DNA of 64,000 bases from an uncultured Duncaniella sp. (GCA_910589485.1 CAJUSW010000001.1:540019-604018), one strand, 5' to 3'. Shown: positions 8,089 through 17,511, numbered from the stretch's first letter. Translations and numbers: made by a program. The notes: generated by a model from the letters alone, not told the origin.

Positions 8089-9987
8089 TTACAGCTTGCT
8101 GTCGATTGCCTTGATCTTGGCTTCGAGTTCGGCCAGATCATCCTTCAGGCGCTGCATGCGGCGCTGCATGTCGCGGAGCATCGAGTCGGCGTTCTTGGAA
8201 CGTGCCGAGAGGAAGCCCATATTGTTCTCGTAGGTGTTGAGTTCACCACGGCGCTGTTCGTAAGCGCGCAACAGGCGTTCGCGCTCGCGGTACAGACGGT
8301 TGGTATCGCCGTCCATCTCGGAAAGAGAACTTTCAAACGATTCCATCCTTGATCCACGGCGAGCCACATCCCACTTGGAGTAGATCTTGTTGACAGCGGC
8401 ACGGTAAGCATCATATATGGCATCCTTTTCGGCGAAAGGCACATGGCCTACGCTCTGCCACTCGGCCTGCAGATCCTTGAGGGCCTTGATGGTCTCGTCG
8501 CGCTCACCGCCCTTCTCGTCGAGGGCCTTGATCTTCTCTATGATCTCCTGCTTCTGCTCCAGGTTGGCGCGCTCGTTGCGACGTGTGCCCGAAGTGTTTT
8601 TCTTCTTCTGCTCGAAGAAGTAGTCACAGGCGGCGAGGAAACGGTGCCACACCTGGTCGGAATATTTCTTGGCAACGGCTCCGATGGTCTTCCACTCCTT
8701 CTGCAGGCGGGTGAGCTCATCGGCTGTAGCGCGCCAGTCGGTGCTGTCCTTCAGGGCCTCGGCACGTTCGCACAGAGCGATCTTGCGCTCGAGGTTGGTG
8801 GCAAGCACATCCTTCATCTTCTTGAAGAATTCAGCCTTGGCGGCAAAAAACTTGTCGCACACACCACGGAAGCGGGCAAACAGTTCGGCATTGGCCTTGC
8901 GCGATGCGTATCCCAACTTCTTCCAGTCGGCCTGGGCATCCATAAATTCCTTGGTCATGGCATCCCATGCGGCATAGGTCGACAGGGTGGAGAAATCCAG
9001 AGCCTCAACGCGCTCACATATGGCGGTCTTGGCCTCCTCGTTCTCGCGCTCCTTGGCCTTGCGCTCCACGAAGAAATCCTGGTAGCGCTTGTTGACCTGG
9101 GTGGACAGTTCCTTGAATTTGCCCCATATCTCCTCACGCACTTCCTTGGGCACGGGACCTATGGCACGCCACTGGTCATGCAGTTCCTGCAGTCTCTTGA
9201 AGGCCACGATCACATCCTGCTCCTCCTGGAGCTTCTCGGCCTCGGCCACAAGGGCTTCCTTCTCGCCAAGGTTCTTCTTGAAATCGTAGTCGCGCAGTTC
9301 CTTGTTGATCTTCAGCTGGTCGTAGAATTTCTCCACGGCCTCCTGATAGTTCTTCCACACCTCGCTGGAGTACTGCTGGGGCACCTCGCCTATCTCCTTG
9401 AATCGTGTCTGGAGCTCCCTCACTTCGGGGAACACTCGGTTCACATTGTCGGCATCGGCGCTCATCTCCACGAGCTGGGCTATGATTGCCTGCTTGGCCT
9501 CATAATTGGCCTGCAACTGGGCTTCGATGGCTGCGCGCTGGGCGGCTTTCTTGTCACGAATGACTCCGATCAGTTCCTTGAAAGTCTCCTCGGCCGGATC
9601 GGTAGCCGGCACAAAGGCTTCGGGGGTATTTCCCTCGATGGCGAGAAACGCTTCACGCTCGGCGCGGGTCTCCTCATTGCGCAGTGAATAGAATTGCTGC
9701 TTGAGGCGCGACACATCGTCGGCCGATACTTCCAAAGCGTCAAGCTCCGACATGTTTTTCACCTGTTCGAGTATCTCTTCCTTAGTCATGGTTTTGAAAC
9801 GAGGGCGTTCGTCAGCCTCCTCGGCGGCTGCTTCAGCCGGCTCGGATACCTCGACCTCTGACGGTTCAGTTACTTGTAGGTCTTCTGCCACTTCTGTCTT
9901 AACGGCTTCTGCCGGAGCCTGGGGCTCTTGATTCAAGGTTGTCTCCTTGGACTCTTCGGGAGCCAGGATGGGGTCATTCAGTTCCAT
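8089..9987 (-). CDS. DUF349 domain-containing protein
   Basis: A 632-residue, highly charged, mostly helical protein built of repeated DUF349 units. Each has a W-x-x-I/L-G core: LQTRFKEIGEVPQ, LHDQWRAIGPVPK, AQADWKKLGYAS, LQKEWKTIGAVAK and LQAEWQSVGHVPF are all visible. About 100 N-terminal residues are Glu/Ala-rich and disordered, and the C-terminus (residues 545-632) is a coiled coil. There is no signal peptide, so it is cytoplasmic. The family is conserved in Bacteroidetes, and its molecular role is not established to my knowledge. It is transcribed alone and ends at the hairpin at 7989-8017. Confidence 0.85.
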   Translation of the reverse strand: MELNDPILAPEESKETTLNQEPQAPAEAVKTEVAEDLQVTEPSEVEVSEPAEAAAEEADERPRFKTMTKEEILEQVKNMSELDALEVSADDVSRLKQQFYSLRNEETRAEREAFLAIEGNTPEAFVPATDPAEETFKELIGVIRDKKAAQRAAIEAQLQANYEAKQAIIAQLVEMSADADNVNRVFPEVRELQTRFKEIGEVPQQYSSEVWKNYQEAVEKFYDQLKINKELRDYDFKKNLGEKEALVAEAEKLQEEQDVIVAFKRLQELHDQWRAIGPVPKEVREEIWGKFKELSTQVNKRYQDFFVERKAKERENEEAKTAICERVEALDFSTLSTYAAWDAMTKEFMDAQADWKKLGYASRKANAELFARFRGVCDKFFAAKAEFFKKMKDVLATNLERKIALCERAEALKDSTDWRATADELTRLQKEWKTIGAVAKKYSDQVWHRFLAACDYFFEQKKKNTSGTRRNERANLEQKQEIIEKIKALDEKGGERDETIKALKDLQAEWQSVGHVPFAEKDAIYDAYRAAVNKIYSKWDVARRGSRMESFESSLSEMDGDTNRLYRERERLLRAYEQRRGELNTYENNMGFLSARSKNADSMLRDMQRRMQRLKDDLAELEAKIKAIDSKL

Positions 9988-10128
9988 ATACGGAAAAAAT
10001 AGGGTATAATGTGATAATCTATTCAGACTGCTAATTTAAAAACAAAAATTTGTAAATCCATACAAAAATGTAAAAAAATGCTGAAATATGATTTATAACA
10101 TAAAAATCTCGACTTTTGCACCTATATA

Positions 10129-10160
10129 TTTGCACAATTCAACCTTTACTCTTACCTTTG
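10129..10160 (+). promoter_or_regulatory. Promoter of tRNA-Leu
   Basis: TTTG at 10129-10132 and TACCTTTG at 10153-10160 are separated by 20 bases. This is an ideal Bacteroidetes -33/-7 pair, 17 bases before the tRNA. Confidence 0.8.
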
Positions 10161-10177
10161 CATCAACAAAATCATCC

Positions 10178-10259
10178 GCGCATGTGGCGTAATTGGTAGC
10201 CGCGTTAGACTTAGGATCTAATGACTCAGGTCGTGGGGGTTCGAGTCCCTTCATGCGCA
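10178..10259 (+). tRNA. tRNA-Leu (anticodon TAG)
   Basis: The acceptor arms GCGCATG (10178-10184) and CATGCGC (10252-10258) pair perfectly, with discriminator A at 10259. The anticodon stem TTAGA/TCTAA frames the loop CTTAGGA, giving anticodon UAG for leucine CUN codons. A long variable arm (class II) and the GGTTCGAGTCC T-loop are present. The 3' CCA is not fully encoded; the bases after the discriminator read CCG. A terminator follows at 10274-10307. Confidence 0.97.
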
Positions 10260-10273
10260 CCGATTGAAAAGGC

Positions 10274-10307
10274 AAGAGGAATTTCCGAAAGGTTATTCCT
10301 CTTTTTT
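10274..10307 (+). terminator. Intrinsic terminator after tRNA-Leu
   Basis: AAGAGGAAT (10274-10282) pairs with ATTCCTCTT (10295-10303), followed by T's. Confidence 0.85.
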
Positions 10308-10402
10308 CTTCATTCCTCACCTTTTGTTCCTATTTTATTGATATAATGATATTTCAATAGGTTGCCCCTTGACTTTCCGATGCTTTTTCATTATATTCGC
10401 AT

Positions 10403-11365
10403 ATGGCAACCTTACACAAAATATTATCTCTCATCCTCTGCCTGACTTTCTCATTTAATGTCGTGGCACAGAGCCGGCTCGAGACCCCGAGCGAGTTCGG
10501 TAAAGAATACGCCCGTAAGTATGAATCCGAACTGCTGAGAGCCGACCGCAAATGCGGAATCGTGATTGCTCCGTCGTTTTTCACACTGTATGGCATAAGC
10601 CTTTCGGAGAACTGCGACACGTTGACAATGATCCGGAAATCCCAGCTCAGGGACTCGGTGGCCACCCCTGCGGGACAATTGGCGATCGACCCGGAATTCG
10701 GTAAAAGCCTCGCATCGCTCATCGACACCGCCGTTGACAAGTCAACCCCTGTTTACATTATAGGCCTGGACGGCACCACCTACTACTTTTATGCAAGCAA
10801 CGGTAACATAGCGTCGGCTTGGACTCCTGAGAAGAATACCAACTGTGCCGTGCTCGAGGAGCTGGTGACCGATCTGAGAAAAGCTATCGCCAACCGTTAT
10901 CCCGATGTCATCAAAGCCAAGTGGCCGGGGTCGATGGACAAACTCGCCACAGCGTTCATCAACACCCCACCGCCACCTCCATTCTACTTCTATTCCAAAG
11001 AGGTGGAGCATAACGGCTCGAAGATGAACCGATATTCGGCCCAAAGCCCACTCAATGATCCGTTCCAGATCAATGCCGAGATACTGTGTCCGGCAAAGAA
11101 CCCCGCCGGTGGTGACGCATCGGGCGAGGAGGATCCCTGCAAGACGACATTTATAGATTTCTGCAAGGACCTGAAGGTATGGAACGAGAAAACAGGGATA
11201 GTGTATGTGGAAGCGAAAATCCTTGTAGACAACGATGCACCCGAGGATTATGACTGCACACATACGGCAGGAACCGCAAAACTCAACTTCGTGGTACCGA
11301 AAGATAAACTAACGACCGAGAATCTGAAAGCGCGGATGTCAGATCTCATAGACCGGTATAAATAA
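10403..11365 (+). CDS. Secreted protein of unknown function
   Basis: The 320-residue protein has a Sec signal peptide (hydrophobic residues 7-20, likely cleavage after VVAQ) and no lipobox cysteine, so it is probably periplasmic. I recognise no domain. Visible features are a charged N-terminal region, a Pro run (TPPPPPFYFYS, near residue 190) and four cysteines in the C-terminal third (LCPAKN, DPCKTTFIDFCKDL, DYDCTH) that could form disulfides. It is a single gene between the tRNA-Leu terminator and the hairpin at 11409-11448. Function unknown. Confidence 0.7.
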   Translation: MATLHKILSLILCLTFSFNVVAQSRLETPSEFGKEYARKYESELLRADRKCGIVIAPSFFTLYGISLSENCDTLTMIRKSQLRDSVATPAGQLAIDPEFGKSLASLIDTAVDKSTPVYIIGLDGTTYYFYASNGNIASAWTPEKNTNCAVLEELVTDLRKAIANRYPDVIKAKWPGSMDKLATAFINTPPPPPFYFYSKEVEHNGSKMNRYSAQSPLNDPFQINAEILCPAKNPAGGDASGEEDPCKTTFIDFCKDLKVWNEKTGIVYVEAKILVDNDAPEDYDCTHTAGTAKLNFVVPKDKLTTENLKARMSDLIDRYK

Positions 11366-11408
11366 ACTGAACTCCGGACACATACAGAGCGTCAATATGA
11401 ACATGGAA

Positions 11409-11448
11409 GCAGGGTATGATCCACTTGGGGCCATACCCTGCCTTGTTC
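11409..11448. terminator. Hairpin between convergent genes
   Basis: GCAGGGTATG (11409-11418) pairs with CATACCCTGC (11432-11441). It lies between the stops of the secreted protein gene and the minus-strand operon ending at 11466. T-runs are weak on both sides, so it is a probable bidirectional terminator. Confidence 0.55.
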
Positions 11449-11465
11449 TGTCAAGGGGCCGATTC

Positions 11466-12536
11466 TCAGAAAAGCCCGCCCCACGGATAACTGCCCGGCT
11501 TCATGGTCACGTAAGTGCCCGATTCTTCGGAACGCATACGTATCACACCGGGAGCGATCTCCTGGGTTATGGTAAACGAGTTCCAGCCCAGACGGCTGAG
11601 GATGGCAAAAGCGGTAGCTCCCCCCTCGATCACAAGATCTCCGGGGCAATGCACTGACACAAGTTCACTGACACACCGGGCCATGGTGTCGCGCAGGTAC
11701 ACGGCTATCCCTTTACCCGTGCGGTGGCGGTCGCGCACGGCTATGATCATAGCATGACGCGAGGCATAAGCCGAGGCGAGTCCGGCTATCCAACCGTCGG
11801 GCGAAACGGTCTCGTCATACACCGCAGTAGGCATATACTCGGTAGGCACCCCACAATCTATAGGACGGCTCTGGGTGCTTCCGCACACTATGAGGCAATC
11901 ATCCATATCGAGCCGGAAGCCATCGGCCGGTGTTTCCCTACACGGAAACTTGCTCTTGAGATAAGCCGTGAAGAGATCGGCCGCTCCGGCAAGGAGCGTA
12001 TCATCACCCGCCCCGGCTACTGCCGAGCATATATCGGCATCATCCGTGGCATCGGCATACATCACACCATGCTCCCCGCATCCGGCCAACCGCTCACACA
12101 GGCTGGAGGAATAGGCGGGAAACTCGGGGTCGAACGAGAAATCGGTTTCATGTAGCGGTGTCCCGCCTATGTAATACACCCCGTCGCGGATTATTCTCCC
12201 TTTCGATGGATTGGCCGGGATATAAAGTGCCCGGCTGTAGCGGGTGAGCGGGAGCAGGGCCGACAGCTCGGCCACAACATGTCCGCGCAGAGCTGAATCG
12301 GTCTTCTTGAACACTCCGTCCACACCGGGGATCTCCCCCAGGGCCTCGGCCACGCGCCGGGTCTCGGCCACAGCCTCGGCCTCATGCATCGAACGGGTGT
12401 CGGTGGCCACCACAAGGACATCACAATCGTTCACAGCCCGCGGCCACATGGCAAGCTGAACACGGAGGCCGAGACGGTGGGCTATGCCCGCCATCTCGGC
12501 CGCTCCTGTAATGTCGTCAGCAATAACGGCGATCAT
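11466..12536 (-). CDS. Four-carbon acid sugar kinase family protein (DUF1537)
   Basis: The 356-residue protein begins with IAVIADDITGAAE, the nucleotide/substrate signature of the DUF1537 kinases that phosphorylate D-threonate, D-erythronate and related acid sugars. KKTDSALRGHV (residues 78-88) is a second family motif. At 356 residues it is somewhat shorter than the usual ~420, with a compact C-terminal domain (VIEGGATAFAILSRLGWNSF). It overlaps the upstream pdxA-like gene by four bases. The kinase product (4-phospho-acid sugar) is the substrate class of PdxA2-type dehydrogenases, so the pair probably work in sequence. The precise sugar is not readable. Confidence 0.85.
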   Translation of the reverse strand: MIAVIADDITGAAEMAGIAHRLGLRVQLAMWPRAVNDCDVLVVATDTRSMHEAEAVAETRRVAEALGEIPGVDGVFKKTDSALRGHVVAELSALLPLTRYSRALYIPANPSKGRIIRDGVYYIGGTPLHETDFSFDPEFPAYSSSLCERLAGCGEHGVMYADATDDADICSAVAGAGDDTLLAGAADLFTAYLKSKFPCRETPADGFRLDMDDCLIVCGSTQSRPIDCGVPTEYMPTAVYDETVSPDGWIAGLASAYASRHAMIIAVRDRHRTGKGIAVYLRDTMARCVSELVSVHCPGDLVIEGGATAFAILSRLGWNSFTITQEIAPGVIRMRSEESGTYVTMKPGSYPWGGLF

Positions 12537-13570
12537 TCCTTTATGCCTAAACGATACTTGGCCATGCGGGTGGCGTAGTCGATGCTGAGCACCATGGCAT
12601 CGTCGCTCGCTATGCCCTTGCCGGCAACGTCAAACGCGGTGCCGTGGTCAACGCTCACACGGATGATGGGGAGCCCGAGGGTGATGTTGACGCCGTTGGC
12701 GCTCTCCATCTTGCCGGTCTCCTTGTTCCAGTTGAACGCGCACACCTTCAAGGGGATATGACCCTGGTCGTGATACATGGCCACGCATCCGTCATACTTG
12801 CCGCACTTGGCCTTGGCAAAGATCGAGTCGGGGGGCACGGGACCGTCGACATTGAAGCCACGGGCCTTCAGCTCCTCGATGGCGGGGATAATCTCCTCGG
12901 CCTCCTCGTAGCCAAACATGCCGTTCTCGCTGCTGTGGGGATTGAGACCGGCTATGCCGATGAGAGGATTCTCGATTCCAAACTGCTTGCAGGCGTCCGT
13001 GATAAGCTCGGTCACCTCAATAACGCGGGCCTTCTTGACCAGATCGCAAGCCTTGCGCAGAGGCACGTGGGTGGACACGTGGATCACACGGATATTCTCG
13101 TCGGCAAGCATCATGGCATACTTCTTAGTGCCGGTGAAGGTGGCGTAGATCTCGGTGTGGCCGTCATAGTGGTGTCCGGCCAGATTGAGAGCCTCCTTGT
13201 TGAGCGGGGCTGTCACGGTGCCGTCGACCTCGTTGGCCATGGCAAGCTCGATAGCTTTCTTGATGCTCACGAATGCGGCGTTGCCACACTGTGCCTGCAC
13301 CTCGCCGAAACGGAAAGTGCTCATGTCGACACATTTCAGGTCGTAGACATCGATGGTGCCAAACTCAAACTTGGCATCCTCCACCTTGTCAACGGCATTG
13401 ATCTTGAAGTCATAGCCAAGACGCTTCACGGCCTCCTGCATCACGGCGGCATCGCCGGTTACGATAGGACGGCACTTCTCGTAAGTCTCCTCACGGGCGA
13501 GGGAGCGCACCACGATCTCGGGGCCTATGCCCGCGGGATCGCCCATAGTGATCGCTAATATCGGTTTCAT
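12533..13570 (-). CDS. pdxA: PdxA-family 4-phospho-acid-sugar dehydrogenase
   Basis: The 345-residue PdxA-fold NAD-dependent dehydrogenase opens with ITMGDPAGIGPEI. It keeps the metal-binding histidines in GHHYDGHTE (about 137-145), AMYHDQGHIPLK and SVDHGTAFD. PdxA proper oxidises 4-phosphohydroxy-L-threonine in vitamin B6 synthesis. PdxA2 paralogues next to DUF1537 kinases instead oxidise 4-phospho-D-threonate or erythronate to a keto acid that decarboxylates to dihydroxyacetone phosphate. The kinase overlapping it by four bases and the catabolic operon argue for the PdxA2 role. A B6 role remains possible if this is the only copy in the genome. Confidence 0.88.
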   Translation of the reverse strand: MKPILAITMGDPAGIGPEIVVRSLAREETYEKCRPIVTGDAAVMQEAVKRLGYDFKINAVDKVEDAKFEFGTIDVYDLKCVDMSTFRFGEVQAQCGNAAFVSIKKAIELAMANEVDGTVTAPLNKEALNLAGHHYDGHTEIYATFTGTKKYAMMLADENIRVIHVSTHVPLRKACDLVKKARVIEVTELITDACKQFGIENPLIGIAGLNPHSSENGMFGYEEAEEIIPAIEELKARGFNVDGPVPPDSIFAKAKCGKYDGCVAMYHDQGHIPLKVCAFNWNKETGKMESANGVNITLGLPIIRVSVDHGTAFDVAGKGIASDDAMVLSIDYATRMAKYRLGIKE

Positions 13571-13582
13571 ATCGTGATGGTA

Positions 13583-14728
13583 TCAGTAGAGTGAATTATA
13601 GATATCCCTCGCATCCTGCTCGGTGACCTCGCGGGGATTGTTCTTGAGCAGACGCTGAACCTCCATAGCGGCCTTGGCCATGCCGTCGACCGCGCTCTGG
13701 GGAATATTCAGCTCGGAAAGTTTCTGGGGGATACCCACGGCCTTGGACAGCTCATAGATGAAATCCACACCGTTCTGGGCGGTCTCGTCGTCATCCTTGC
13801 CCTGGGGTGCGCCACAGGCGATGGCAACCTCGGCATACTTCTTGAGGTTGGCCGGGCGGTTGAACTTCATCACCGAGGGGAGCAGGATGGCGTTGGAGAG
13901 GCCGTGAGGGATGTGGAACTCGCCACCTAAGGGATAGCTGAGAGCATGTACGGCTGCGGTGTTGACGGGGCCGAGTACCAATCCACCATAGAGCGATCCG
14001 AGGGCGAGGGCTTCGCGGGCCTCCACGTCACTGCCGTCCTTGACTGCACGGAGCAGGTTGGCGGCGATGAGCTTTATGCCCTGGAGGGCGTAGATGTCAG
14101 CTGCGGGATGGGCAAACTTATTGGTGTAAGCCTCGATACAGTGGGTGAGCGCATCCATGCCGGTGTCGGCTGTCACCTTGGCGGGGACTGTCATGGTGAG
14201 TTTGGGATCCACGTAGGCGGCATCGGCAAGCAGATAGGGGCTCACGATACCCTTCTTGAGCTTGTCGCGCTCATCGAGCAGAATTGCATTGGGCGACACC
14301 TCGCTGCCTGTACCGGCAGTGGTGGGCAGACATGCGAGCCACAGGCCCTTCTCCTTGATGAAGCCTGAGCCGAAGCAATCCTGGGCGAGCTGGTCGCTGT
14401 CGGCAAATGCGGCAACGAGCTTGGCCACATCGAGCACCGAGCCACCGCCAATGCCCACAACGCTGTCGGCTCCGAATTCACGGGCCTGCTTGAGGATGGC
14501 GTTGAAGTCGCCGAGCGACGGCTCGGCAAGTATATTCTGGAACACCTCGATGGTCACGCCGTTCTCGCGGAGATAGGCCAATGTAGGCTCTATGAGCGGG
14601 AGAATGGGGGGTGCGGTGAGTACAAAAAGGCGTTTATGGCCGAGCTTCAGGAAATCGTCGGCAAATGTCTGGATACAGCCCGATCCGAATACAATTTTCT
14701 GGGGCTGCAGGAGTGTTATCGGTTTCAT
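13583..14728 (-). CDS. Iron-containing alcohol dehydrogenase
   Basis: This is a 381-residue group III alcohol dehydrogenase. The NAD(P) loop is GIGGGSVLDVAK (near residue 96). Metal ligands lie in GMDALTHCIEAY (Asp and His, near residue 192) and HALSYPLGGEFHIPHG (two His, near residue 260). TTAGTGSEVSPNA is the family signature. It would interconvert an alcohol or hydroxy acid and an aldehyde/keto form in the cytosol. Its position between the symporter and the PdxA-like gene suggests that it acts on a short intermediate of the same acid-sugar route, for example an aldehyde released by the aldolase. This is inference. Confidence 0.88.
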   Translation of the reverse strand: MKPITLLQPQKIVFGSGCIQTFADDFLKLGHKRLFVLTAPPILPLIEPTLAYLRENGVTIEVFQNILAEPSLGDFNAILKQAREFGADSVVGIGGGSVLDVAKLVAAFADSDQLAQDCFGSGFIKEKGLWLACLPTTAGTGSEVSPNAILLDERDKLKKGIVSPYLLADAAYVDPKLTMTVPAKVTADTGMDALTHCIEAYTNKFAHPAADIYALQGIKLIAANLLRAVKDGSDVEAREALALGSLYGGLVLGPVNTAAVHALSYPLGGEFHIPHGLSNAILLPSVMKFNRPANLKKYAEVAIACGAPQGKDDDETAQNGVDFIYELSKAVGIPQKLSELNIPQSAVDGMAKAAMEVQRLLKNNPREVTEQDARDIYNSLY

Positions 14729-14759
14729 ATTAAGTAGTTGTACTATTATGACGTTGTTA

Positions 14760-16349
14760 TCATACCGGTTCTACATCGAGCTGGGTCTCGGACTTCTTCT
14801 TGTCCTCGAGGTAACCATAGATGGTGAGTTCCTTCTCGGCAAGAGGAGCGGCGAAAAGGAAGCTCGCAAGGTAGCCTACGACAAGCACTATGAGGTGGCT
14901 GTACACGCCCAGCATATATTTATGGTGGGTGAAGTTCCATGTTCCCAGGTCGAGAAGCGTCTCCTTGACACCGGTGCCGTGGATATCTATCTTGGTGGAG
15001 GTGAGCACGGCATAGGCGGTGAAGATCACGGCGGCGATGATGCCTATATACAGTCCCTTGGCGTTGGCACGACGGCTGAACAGTCCGAGCAGGAATATAC
15101 CCACGATGCCGGCCGAGAAGATGGCATAGAGCGAAAACAATGCTCCAAGCACACCCTCACCGCCCCACGAGATGTAGAGGATGGCGACGCCTACGGCTCC
15201 CACGCCCGAGAGCACTACCATCTGACGGCCGAAACGCAACTGCTGCTTGTCGGTGGCATTCTTCTTGAAACGCACGTAGTAGTCCTGTACGGCGATGGCC
15301 GAGAGGCAGTTGAGGTCGGTGTCGAGACTCGAGATGGCGGCTGCGGCAAGCGCGGCGATGATGAGTCCGCGGATACCCACGGGGAGTTCGTTGCTGATGA
15401 AGTAGGGGAACACCTCGTCGGCCTTAAGCCCGTCGGGGAGCGCGGGGGCGCCCGATGAGTGATAATAGGCAAAGAGGCATGTACCGATGAACATGAACAT
15501 GGCCCAGATAGGCACACTCATCATCACACCGATATAGGCGGCCTTCTTGGCATCCTTGTCGTTCTTGGCGGCGAGATAGCGCTGTACGATGGTCTGGTCA
15601 GTGCCATACTTCTGCAGGGCATAGAACACGCCGTTGAGGGCCATCACTATGAATGTGAGCTGGGTGAAATCCCAGTCGTAGGGCCCCACGTCGATCTTGT
15701 TGTACTCGCCGGCTATGCGAAGCACCTCGCCGGGACCACCCTCGGGGAGAAACAGCAGAAGTATCACGCAGATGACGCCTCCGCCAATGAGAAGTCCGCC
15801 CTGGGCAACATCCATCCACACAATGGCTTCCATTCCGCCGAGCAGTGTAAGGATTATGATGGTGACACCGAGCACAAGCACTATGGCATAGATGTTCATG
15901 TCGAGGAAGGTGGCGAGAGCCATCGACACGAGGAAGAACACGGTGCCGGCCTTGGAGAAGTGTCCGAGCGTGAAGGCGAATGAGCTGTACAGGCGGGCCG
16001 GGAGTCCGAAACGCCGTTCAAAATATTCATAAGTGGAGAGCTTGACCACCTTACGGAACAAGGGCACGATCACGCCGATTAGCGCAAGGAGCACCAGAGG
16101 CACCATGAGGCCCTGGACAAGCAGAATCCAGTTGTCGGCATAGGCCGCACCTGGGTAAGCTAAGAAGGTGACACTCGAGATGAGTGTGGCGAAAATGGAG
16201 ATGCCTACAGCCCATGCGGGAATACGGCCACCGGCGGCGAAATAGGTGCTGGTGTCCTTCTGGCGACGTGCGAAATACACGCCCACTCCGATAGCCGAGG
16301 CTACGGAGATGAAGACTATCAGATAGTCAATCCAATGTATATCGTTCAT
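14760..16349 (-). CDS. Sodium:solute symporter (SSS family)
   Basis: The 529-residue inner-membrane protein has about 13 hydrophobic segments and begins with an IDYLIVFISVASAIGVG helix, as in SGLT/PutP-type Na+ symporters. The family sequence GGMEAIVWMDVAQGGLLIGG lies near residue 170. AALAAAAISSLDTDLNCLSAI (near 335) matches the SSLD-type signature around a Na+ site. It overlaps the upstream aldolase gene by four bases. In this operon it is the likely importer of the acid sugar or sialic-acid-like substrate. The substrate is not deducible. Confidence 0.9.
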   Translation of the reverse strand: MNDIHWIDYLIVFISVASAIGVGVYFARRQKDTSTYFAAGGRIPAWAVGISIFATLISSVTFLAYPGAAYADNWILLVQGLMVPLVLLALIGVIVPLFRKVVKLSTYEYFERRFGLPARLYSSFAFTLGHFSKAGTVFFLVSMALATFLDMNIYAIVLVLGVTIIILTLLGGMEAIVWMDVAQGGLLIGGGVICVILLLFLPEGGPGEVLRIAGEYNKIDVGPYDWDFTQLTFIVMALNGVFYALQKYGTDQTIVQRYLAAKNDKDAKKAAYIGVMMSVPIWAMFMFIGTCLFAYYHSSGAPALPDGLKADEVFPYFISNELPVGIRGLIIAALAAAAISSLDTDLNCLSAIAVQDYYVRFKKNATDKQQLRFGRQMVVLSGVGAVGVAILYISWGGEGVLGALFSLYAIFSAGIVGIFLLGLFSRRANAKGLYIGIIAAVIFTAYAVLTSTKIDIHGTGVKETLLDLGTWNFTHHKYMLGVYSHLIVLVVGYLASFLFAAPLAEKELTIYGYLEDKKKSETQLDVEPV

Positions 16350-17230
16350 AGCTTCTCCCTTATGGCTTGTTCTTCATCGGCCGACAGGCGGGTAAGGGGC
16401 ATGAGCATCCAGGGCTCGCACAGGCCCTTGGTCTGCATCATCACCTTCAGGGCGGTGAGCGACTGGCCGAGAGTGCGGCCGGCCTGGTAGATCTTGGCTA
16501 TCTCGTTGGTCTCGTCCTGCAGACGGTTGGCGGTGTCCATGTCGCCTGCAACGGCGGCATTGTACAGGTCGTTGAACATCTCGGGGACATAGTTGCCGGT
16601 GCTGGGCACGATGCCGTCGCCACCGATCGAGAGGGAGTAGGCCGACTGGGCCGCCCAACCGCAGAAATAAGCGAAATCCTCACGGTCCTTGGAGATGGCG
16701 ATGCACTGCTGCATGCGGTCGAGGTCGCGCTCGGAATCCTTGAGGCCCACGATGTTGGGATGGTCGGCGAGACGCTTCACCACGTCAACAGGAATGGTCA
16801 TGTGGGTTGTGGCAAGGATATTGTAAAGCATGAGCGGGCCGGTGATGGCGTCAGCAAGGTTCTTGTAGTAACCATACATCTGCTCCTCGGTGAGTGCATA
16901 ATAGGAAGGGAGGGTGGCCACTATCACGTCGGCGCCAGCCTTAGTGTAAGCCTCGGCCTGGGTGAGCTGCTCGGAGAAGCAGTTGCCGGTAAGTCCTGCA
17001 TAAATGAGGATACGTCCGTTGGCAGTTCTCACTGCTGTCTCCACCATGAGGAGGCCGTCGGCTGCCGACACACTGTTGCCTTCGCCGGTGGTTCCCATAA
17101 GGAGGGGTGCTACATTGTTCTGGGCAAAGAACTCGATGATTCTTTCTACTGCGGGTACGTCCAACTCACCTTTCTCGGTAACGGGTGTGACCATAGGCAC
17201 AACCACGCCACGATACTTGCAATTCTTCAT
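16346..17230 (-). CDS. DapA/NanA-family aldolase
   Basis: The 294-residue (beta/alpha)8 class I aldolase of the dihydrodipicolinate synthase superfamily carries GTTGEGNS (residues 51-58, pyruvate carboxylate binding), LYNILATT with the catalytic Tyr, and the Schiff-base Lys in IVGLKDSERD. I chose ATG 17230 (MKNCKYRG) because residues before it in the longer frame have no family counterpart. It is the first gene of a five-gene minus-strand operon. Members of this family near sugar-acid genes usually cleave 2-keto-3-deoxy acids or sialic acid to pyruvate plus an aldehyde. Lysine biosynthesis is less likely here. A TAAATTTG -7 box lies at 17316-17323. Confidence 0.85.
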   Translation of the reverse strand: MKNCKYRGVVVPMVTPVTEKGELDVPAVERIIEFFAQNNVAPLLMGTTGEGNSVSAADGLLMVETAVRTANGRILIYAGLTGNCFSEQLTQAEAYTKAGADVIVATLPSYYALTEEQMYGYYKNLADAITGPLMLYNILATTHMTIPVDVVKRLADHPNIVGLKDSERDLDRMQQCIAISKDREDFAYFCGWAAQSAYSLSIGGDGIVPSTGNYVPEMFNDLYNAAVAGDMDTANRLQDETNEIAKIYQAGRTLGQSLTALKVMMQTKGLCEPWMLMPLTRLSADEEQAIREKL

Positions 17231-17315
17231 AACGTTATTGTAGGTTTTAGATTTAGGAATTCTATTTATAAGCAGTCCGGATACATGATTGGCATGGACT
17301 GTCACAAGTAACAAG

Positions 17316-17323
17316 CAAATTTA
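17316..17323 (-). promoter_or_regulatory. Promoter -7 element of the acid-sugar operon
   Basis: Minus-strand TAAATTTG matches TAnnTTTG and lies 86 bases before the aldolase ATG. I see no good TTTG at the -33 distance. Confidence 0.45.
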
Positions 17324-17511
17324 GCAAAAAAATTCGAGCCACAGATAGTTTCGTAGCTCAAATTTTCCACCCCGAAGCATAAATTACAGAAAATTTGTAA
17401 GTTACAACGTGATATTTACCAAGCCGAGCCTCTAAGCTCAAAACCCTTTACAAAACTGCGCCGTGTTATAATATCTTGCAGGTCTGCTTCCCTCATGCCA
17501 TAATCATGCCT

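Noticed and set aside
8443..9687. Long plus-strand open frame opposite the DUF349 gene (414 codons)
   Set aside because: It is the antisense shadow of a strongly coding, GC-biased gene; its sequence is leucine/glycine-rich without domain features.
17416..17496. A 26-codon frame (MREADLQDIITRRSFVKG...) after the unknown gene
   Set aside because: It looks protein-like and may be a remnant, but it is too short to call and has no recognisable match.
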